Source of the DNA: Brevibacterium sp.
GTDB taxonomy: Bacteria; Actinomycetota; Actinomycetes; Actinomycetales; Brevibacteriaceae
NCBI RefSeq assembly: GCF_031179145.1
Contig: NZ_JAPSIB010000010.1
Span: forward strand, 70,385-134,384
Length of the DNA stretch: 64,000 nt
Direction: 5' to 3'
The notes beneath the pieces were generated by a model. That model saw only the letters and a program-made list of their open reading frames with translations. It was not told the DNA's origin and did no database searches. The position numbers were made by a program, and so were the translations under genes. Every line of letters begins with the position of its first letter. The first letter of the stretch is position 1. Shown here piece after piece: positions 60,251 through 64,000 of this stretch.

Positions 60251-61627
60251 ACCGTCCAGCCGGGTCTCTTCATGGGTCTCGTCAGTATCACCGCCTGACC
60301 GAGCGGAAGCGTCGGTGCCTCGCCACCGAGCAATGAGCTTCATCCCCTGGTAGATTCCGATGGCTGCGGCCGAGCCCAAAGCGATCCCCTCGAACACCAT
60401 CCCACCGGGCGCCCAGGCGTAATTGCCGATGGCGACGATGAGCGCCACAGCCGCAGTATTGAGGTTGATCGGGTCGGAGAAGTCCACTCGGTTCTCCACC
60501 CAGATCCGCACTCCGAGCATGCCGATCATCCCGTACAGCACCGTCGCTGCTCCACCCAGGACACCGGGAGGGATCGTCGCGATGATCTCCCCGAACTTCG
60601 GCAGCAGGCTGAGCACCAGAGCGATGACGGCAGCGACGACATAGGCCGCGGTCGAGTAGATCCTGGTCGCCGCCATCACCCCGATGTTCTCCGCGTACGT
60701 GGTTGTGCCCGATCCTCCGCCGGTGCCGGCGATGACAGTGGAGAGGCCGTCGGCGAACAGTGCGCGGCCGGTGACCGGGTCGAGATCTCGGCCGGTCATC
60801 GCCGCCACAGACTTCACATGCCCGATGTTCTCGGCGAGCAGGACCAGCACGACGGGAACGAACAGACTCAGGTATCCCAAGTCGAAGGCGGGAGCGTGGA
60901 ACTGGGGAAGGCCGACCCAGGAGGCTTCACGGACTGTGGAGAAGTCGACCTCGCCCTGCAGCCAGGCTGCGACATAACCGATGAGGACCCCAATGAGGAT
61001 GGAGAGCCGGCCGATGAGCCCCTTGAACAGCACCGTGGTGAGCAGAATCGCAGCGACTGTGATTGCTGCCGTCAGCGGTGCCTTCTGCACCCAGCCCCAG
61101 GCTGCGGGAGCGAGGTTGAAGCCGATGAGGGCGACGATGGCCCCGGTGACCACCGGGGGCATGGTCACTTCGATCCAGCGAGTGCCCGCGAAATGGACGA
61201 CGAGGCCCACGAGAGCCAGAGTCACACCCACTGAGATGATTCCACCTTGGGCCAGGGCCATCCCGGTCGGGTCGAGAGTCTCGCCCGGTCCGGCGGCGAA
61301 GCCGGTGACGGCTCCGATGGGAGCCAGCAGCCCGAACGAGGACCCCAGATAGGACGGCAGCATTCCGCGGGTGATGAGCAGGAACAGCAGGGTTCCGATG
61401 GCCGTGAAGAAGAGGGTTGTCGAGGGTGGGAAGCCGGTCAGCAGCGGAACCAGGAAGGTGGCGCCGAACATCGCCACCACGTGTTGGGCGCCGATGCCGA
61501 TCGTCCGCGGCCACGTCAGCCGTTCATCAGGCTGCACCACCTCACCTGGCCTCACGGTTCGCCCGTCTCCGTGCAGTTTCCACCTGGTGGAGCGGTGGCC
61601 TGATCGTGCCGAAGAGTGTGTGTCCAT
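60215..61627 (-). CDS. Uracil permease (NCS2 family)
   Basis: A 470-residue proton symporter with 14 membrane segments. Motifs G-A-Q-H-V-V-A-M-F-G-A-T, L-L-A-E-N-I-G-H-V-K-S-V, and G-G-G-S-G-T-T-T-Y-A-E-N-I-G are UraA-like. ATG 61627 has an AGGACGGA site; ATG 61648 is possible. A hydrophilic tail of about 30 residues overlaps the TetR gene. Confidence 0.9.
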   Translation of the reverse strand: MDTHSSARSGHRSTRWKLHGDGRTVRPGEVVQPDERLTWPRTIGIGAQHVVAMFGATFLVPLLTGFPPSTTLFFTAIGTLLFLLITRGMLPSYLGSSFGLLAPIGAVTGFAAGPGETLDPTGMALAQGGIISVGVTLALVGLVVHFAGTRWIEVTMPPVVTGAIVALIGFNLAPAAWGWVQKAPLTAAITVAAILLTTVLFKGLIGRLSILIGVLIGYVAAWLQGEVDFSTVREASWVGLPQFHAPAFDLGYLSLFVPVVLVLLAENIGHVKSVAAMTGRDLDPVTGRALFADGLSTVIAGTGGGSGTTTYAENIGVMAATRIYSTAAYVVAAVIALVLSLLPKFGEIIATIPPGVLGGAATVLYGMIGMLGVRIWVENRVDFSDPINLNTAAVALIVAIGNYAWAPGGMVFEGIALGSAAAIGIYQGMKLIARWRGTDASARSGGDTDETHEETRLDGSRQKSVDAQGE

Positions 61628-61761
61628 GAGTCCGTCCTGTCGTTCCATTCGCCCCGAGTCGGTGATCTCCACCACAGGCAGGTGGTGGAGCCCGGGCCCC
61701 CATCGAGGATATGACATACTTGACGGGCACAGTGATTCCCGAGTCCTCGGGGCACCGGCAC

Positions 61762-61838
61762 GGGCCTATAGCTCAGTTGGCTAGAGCATCTCGTTTACAC
61801 CGAGAGGGTCGGGGGTTCGAGTCCCTCTGGGCCCACCA
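61762..61838 (+). tRNA. tRNA-Val (anticodon TAC)
   Basis: A 77-nt tRNA with encoded CCA. Acceptor GGGCCTA/TGGGCCC, anticodon stem CTCG/CGAG with loop TTTACAC, T-arm GGGGGTTCGAGTCCCTC, discriminator A. The 3' half lies inside the antisense recombinase frame, consistent with an attachment site for an integrated element. Confidence 0.95.
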
Positions 61839-63726
61839 CGGCGCTCTTACTCAAACATTCGACCTGAGTAAGCGCCGCTTGATCAAGAACGTCCAAGTAC
61901 AGCCCGTCGGCTTCGACGGGCTGTTTTACTGATTGCTCTGAGCTCGCCGAGGACGCGTTGGTGGACGATGATGCCTTCGTTGCCAATGATGCCGACAATG
62001 GATCAAAGATCACATCGAACGGTGCATTGAATACCGGCTCGACTCTGTGTTCGTGACCATCCTGGATGACGAGTACTTTCTCGAAAAATACCTGATTGAA
62101 CATTCGCTTGATGTGGTCTGGAGCCTGTGTGTACATGGAGAAGCAGTACTCGGCAAAGTCCAGTGCCTGGGATAGCACGCGTTCCGAGTCGGCGTCGTCT
62201 GCCTCGAAGCGCTCCAGATCGCGTTGTACCGCGATCAGCTGGGCACCGAGTGACTTTTGTTCTTCGCGCAGCATGTCGATACTGATGGCATCGTTGTAGT
62301 GCGCTTCGAGAAGCTTGCGCTGTTTCCTCTCGATCTCATCTCGTGTAGCACAGAGTTGGTCGCGTGCTTCGCGGTCGTCCTTGCGCAAGAGTCGTAGACC
62401 TTCGCGCAACAGCCGTTCCATTTGCCCCCTCAGTTGATGGCCCAGAGCCAGCCGTTTGTATAGACCGGACATCTGCTCTTCGACGGCGTCAATGAGAACC
62501 GACTTCAATGTGCAGGGGGTCCGTTTCGAATGTCTTCCAAGGCACACATAGTAGGGGTAAATCTCGCCTCTGGATGACTTGGCATTCGTGATCATCATCC
62601 GTGAGTCACAGTGACCGCAGTACAGTGTGGATTTGAGGTGATGTTCATGAGTGCGAGTGCGTTCGCCGTTGGCCTTCCCTGCGAGAACGGCCTGCACAGT
62701 CTCGAAGAGCTTCCTGTCGACCAGCGCCTCATGGCTACCGGGGTATAGAGCCCCCTTAAAACGCACCATACCTGTGTAATAGGGGTTCTTGAGCATGAGT
62801 TCTACGCTGCGACGGCCAATCGGTTCTGCGGACTTTTGCGGCGAAGGGACAGTCGTCAGTCCCCGCGAGACCAAGCTGTTAGTGAGTCTCCGGACACTCC
62901 AATTACCAGTTGCATACTCCTCAAACGCCCATCGGACGAGCGGTGCACGTTTCTCATCTACGACAACAGTGCGGTTCTCCCGTCCGTTGATGATCTCGCG
63001 AGTGTTCAAATAGCCGATTGGAGCTCTCCCGTGGGTGCCGCCGGAGCGCACCTTTTCGGTCATGCCCTTCTTGACCTCGTTCGAGAGGTTATTCGAGTAG
63101 AACTCCGCGATCGAGGACATGATGCCGTGAAGCAAGATGCCGCCTGGTGTCTGGTCAATGTTCTCGCTCGTCGAGATGAGACGGATGTTCCACTCGGCGA
63201 ACTTCCGACCGAGGTCGGCATCGTCGAAGCGGTTGCGTGCGAGCCGGTCGAGCTTGTGCACGATGATGTAGTCGATTCTCGCGTGCTCCTGCTCAAGGTA
63301 GCGCAGCATCTCTTTGAGTCCGGGCCGATTTAGCGAAGTTCCCGAAGCCCCGGGTTCGACGAATTCCTTGACGACCTTTGCGCCGAGGGCTCCAGCCTTC
63401 TGCTTGTTGGCCTCGCGCTGAGCCGGGATAGAGAAGCCTTCCTCCCGACCGCCACGGTGGGCTTGCTCCCGAGTTGAGACGCGTAGGTATGAGACAGCGC
63501 GTTTGAGAGTGAACGACTGGGTGAACGCGGCCAGCGGATCGGCGATGGCGACCGGGGGAGGGGCAGTGAGCGGACTGGTGGCAGAGGTATCCATGTGTCC
63601 ATTGACGCTTGAATGCCCTGAAGAGTCCAGCCCGTTCTGTGCCTCTGACCTTGGGTTATTCACAGGCTGGAGCGTCGTATCGGGGACGGACGTGGGGGTC
63701 GATTCGTCATCTGGGTTCAATGTCAT
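61795..63726 (-). CDS. Large serine recombinase (integrase)
   Basis: A 643-residue enzyme. A low-complexity N-terminal extension of about 75 residues precedes the catalytic domain, whose serine is S84 in Y-L-R-V-S-T-R-E-Q. Further motifs: H-K-L-D-R-L-A-R-N, a recombinase domain, a zinc ribbon near 385-425 (Y-C-G-H-C...C...C), then a long coiled coil. The last 45 or so codons run through a hairpin terminator and end in tRNA-Val. GC content is visibly lower than in the core genes. ATG 63726 has AAGGAGGAG. Confidence 0.92.
   Translation of the reverse strand: MTLNPDDESTPTSVPDTTLQPVNNPRSEAQNGLDSSGHSSVNGHMDTSATSPLTAPPPVAIADPLAAFTQSFTLKRAVSYLRVSTREQAHRGGREEGFSIPAQREANKQKAGALGAKVVKEFVEPGASGTSLNRPGLKEMLRYLEQEHARIDYIIVHKLDRLARNRFDDADLGRKFAEWNIRLISTSENIDQTPGGILLHGIMSSIAEFYSNNLSNEVKKGMTEKVRSGGTHGRAPIGYLNTREIINGRENRTVVVDEKRAPLVRWAFEEYATGNWSVRRLTNSLVSRGLTTVPSPQKSAEPIGRRSVELMLKNPYYTGMVRFKGALYPGSHEALVDRKLFETVQAVLAGKANGERTRTHEHHLKSTLYCGHCDSRMMITNAKSSRGEIYPYYVCLGRHSKRTPCTLKSVLIDAVEEQMSGLYKRLALGHQLRGQMERLLREGLRLLRKDDREARDQLCATRDEIERKQRKLLEAHYNDAISIDMLREEQKSLGAQLIAVQRDLERFEADDADSERVLSQALDFAEYCFSMYTQAPDHIKRMFNQVFFEKVLVIQDGHEHRVEPVFNAPFDVIFDPLSASLATKASSSTNASSASSEQSVKQPVEADGLYLDVLDQAALTQVECLSKSAVVGPEGLEPPTLSV
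61900..61927 (+). terminator. tRNA-Val terminator inside the recombinase frame
   Basis: A 10-bp stem CAGCCCGTCG/CGACGGGCTG with GCTT loop, followed by TTTT, 62 nt past the tRNA. It is a strong intrinsic terminator on the plus strand; on the minus strand the same bases encode recombinase C-terminal codons. Confidence 0.85.
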
Positions 63727-63765
63727 AGCAGACTCCTCCTTTCTCAGCGGCTCAGTGGTAAAGGT

Positions 63766-63815
63766 GCCCAGGGCGATCCGGACCACGTGGTGCGCTGGTC
63801 TGGATCGCCCTGGGC
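63766..63815 (-). terminator. Large inverted repeat before the recombinase gene
   Basis: Arms 63766-63785 and 63796-63815 pair at 19 of 20 positions around a 10-nt loop, 40 nt upstream of the recombinase ATG. It may end the transposase transcript or act as an attenuator in the recombinase leader. Confidence 0.55.
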
Positions 63816-63885
63816 GTGGGGTGTTCCGTTCGGCTACGCTTAGGCAGCTCGGAGGTTCGTGAACACATGGCAGGCACGGAAGTTG

Positions 63886-64000
63886 TCAACTTGTTTGAGA
63901 CACTTTCGGGATATTGATGCCAGTGGGTTCGACTCGGGCAGCGATGGGACGGTGCCGGAATCGTTGTGGGTGCCGGGCCCAGGCCCGGTCCAGGTGGGCC
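63886..64000 (-). pseudogene. C-terminal fragment of an IS3-type transposase (incomplete at window edge)
   Basis: The last 37 codons of a frame that enters from beyond the window. It reads A-R-H-P-Q-R-F-R-H-R-P-I-A-A-R-V-E-P-T-G-I-N-I-P, close to the usual end of actinobacterial IS3-family transposase OrfB proteins (H-P-E-R-F-x-x-x-P-x-x-P-x-L-P...W-I-N-x-P). Whether the gene is intact cannot be seen. Recognised from pattern memory only. Confidence 0.5.

Overview
This window reads as chromosomal DNA of a high-GC actinobacterium. The FAS-II cluster fasR-fabD-fabH-acpP-fabF, the DUF3145 and DUF3052 proteins, the gluABCD-type uptake system and the many -10 boxes placed 6-7 nt before a start codon (leaderless mRNAs) all point there. 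A member of Micrococcales close to Brevibacterium is my best guess, from gene content and memory only. Most of the window is ordinary core chromosome; only the last 2 kb looks acquired.

Layout. 1-9.2 kb: the end of a copper amine oxidase gene, a YczE-type membrane protein, yggS, a crcB pair (fluoride export), an Ada/AlkA fusion plus ogt (alkylation repair), a RibD-like reductase, a cation-diffusion-facilitator gene preceded by a tiny Cys-rich leader ORF, and an ABC-F protein. 9.5-20.5 kb: tRNA-Ala, a GAF regulator divergent from a SnoaL-flavin monooxygenase fusion, a universal stress protein, an alpha/beta hydrolase, small membrane proteins, an MFS carrier, a POT peptide transporter and a CPBP-like protein. 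20.6-29.8 kb: a molybdenum island with moeA, moeB-rhodanese, moaD, moaA, a second moeA, moaC, moaE, a DNA-binding/TOBE protein, modA and a fused modBC. It covers most of molybdopterin synthesis, Mo insertion and molybdate import; no moaB/mog or mobA is seen here.

29.8-44.5 kb: an acyl-CoA synthetase, deoD, the glutamate ABC transporter gluABCD, a GNAT protein, gluQ, a GT4 glycosyltransferase with a non-standard start codon, a DMT transporter, tRNA-Asn, a luciferase-like oxidoreductase, a DHA2 exporter, a degenerate EAL-DICT protein, tRNA-Met and a DUF3145 protein. 44.8-54.2 kb: the FAS-II operon with its regulator fasR, then aceE (pyruvate to acetyl-CoA, the FAS precursor), then a DUF3052 / AhpE peroxiredoxin / HIT operon. 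54.2-61.7 kb: a TipA-type MerR regulator, a Cys/Met PLP lyase with a divergent Lrp regulator, several small proteins of unknown function (DUF1801, SRPBCC, DUF2249-cupin, DUF1264), tRNA-Pro, a TetR regulator and a uracil permease that overlap tail to tail.

61.76-64 kb: tRNA-Val, then a large serine recombinase whose reading frame runs through the tRNA terminator and ends inside the tRNA gene, then the C-terminus of what looks like an IS3-family transposase. This looks like the edge of an island inserted at tRNA-Val that continues past the window. The observations most worth a second look are the Cys leader peptide of the CDF gene, the recombinase/tRNA junction, the paired CGCATCTGCG palindromes before modA, the MerR-style 19-bp-spacer promoter of the TipA gene, and the glycosyltransferase with no ATG, GTG or TTG start.
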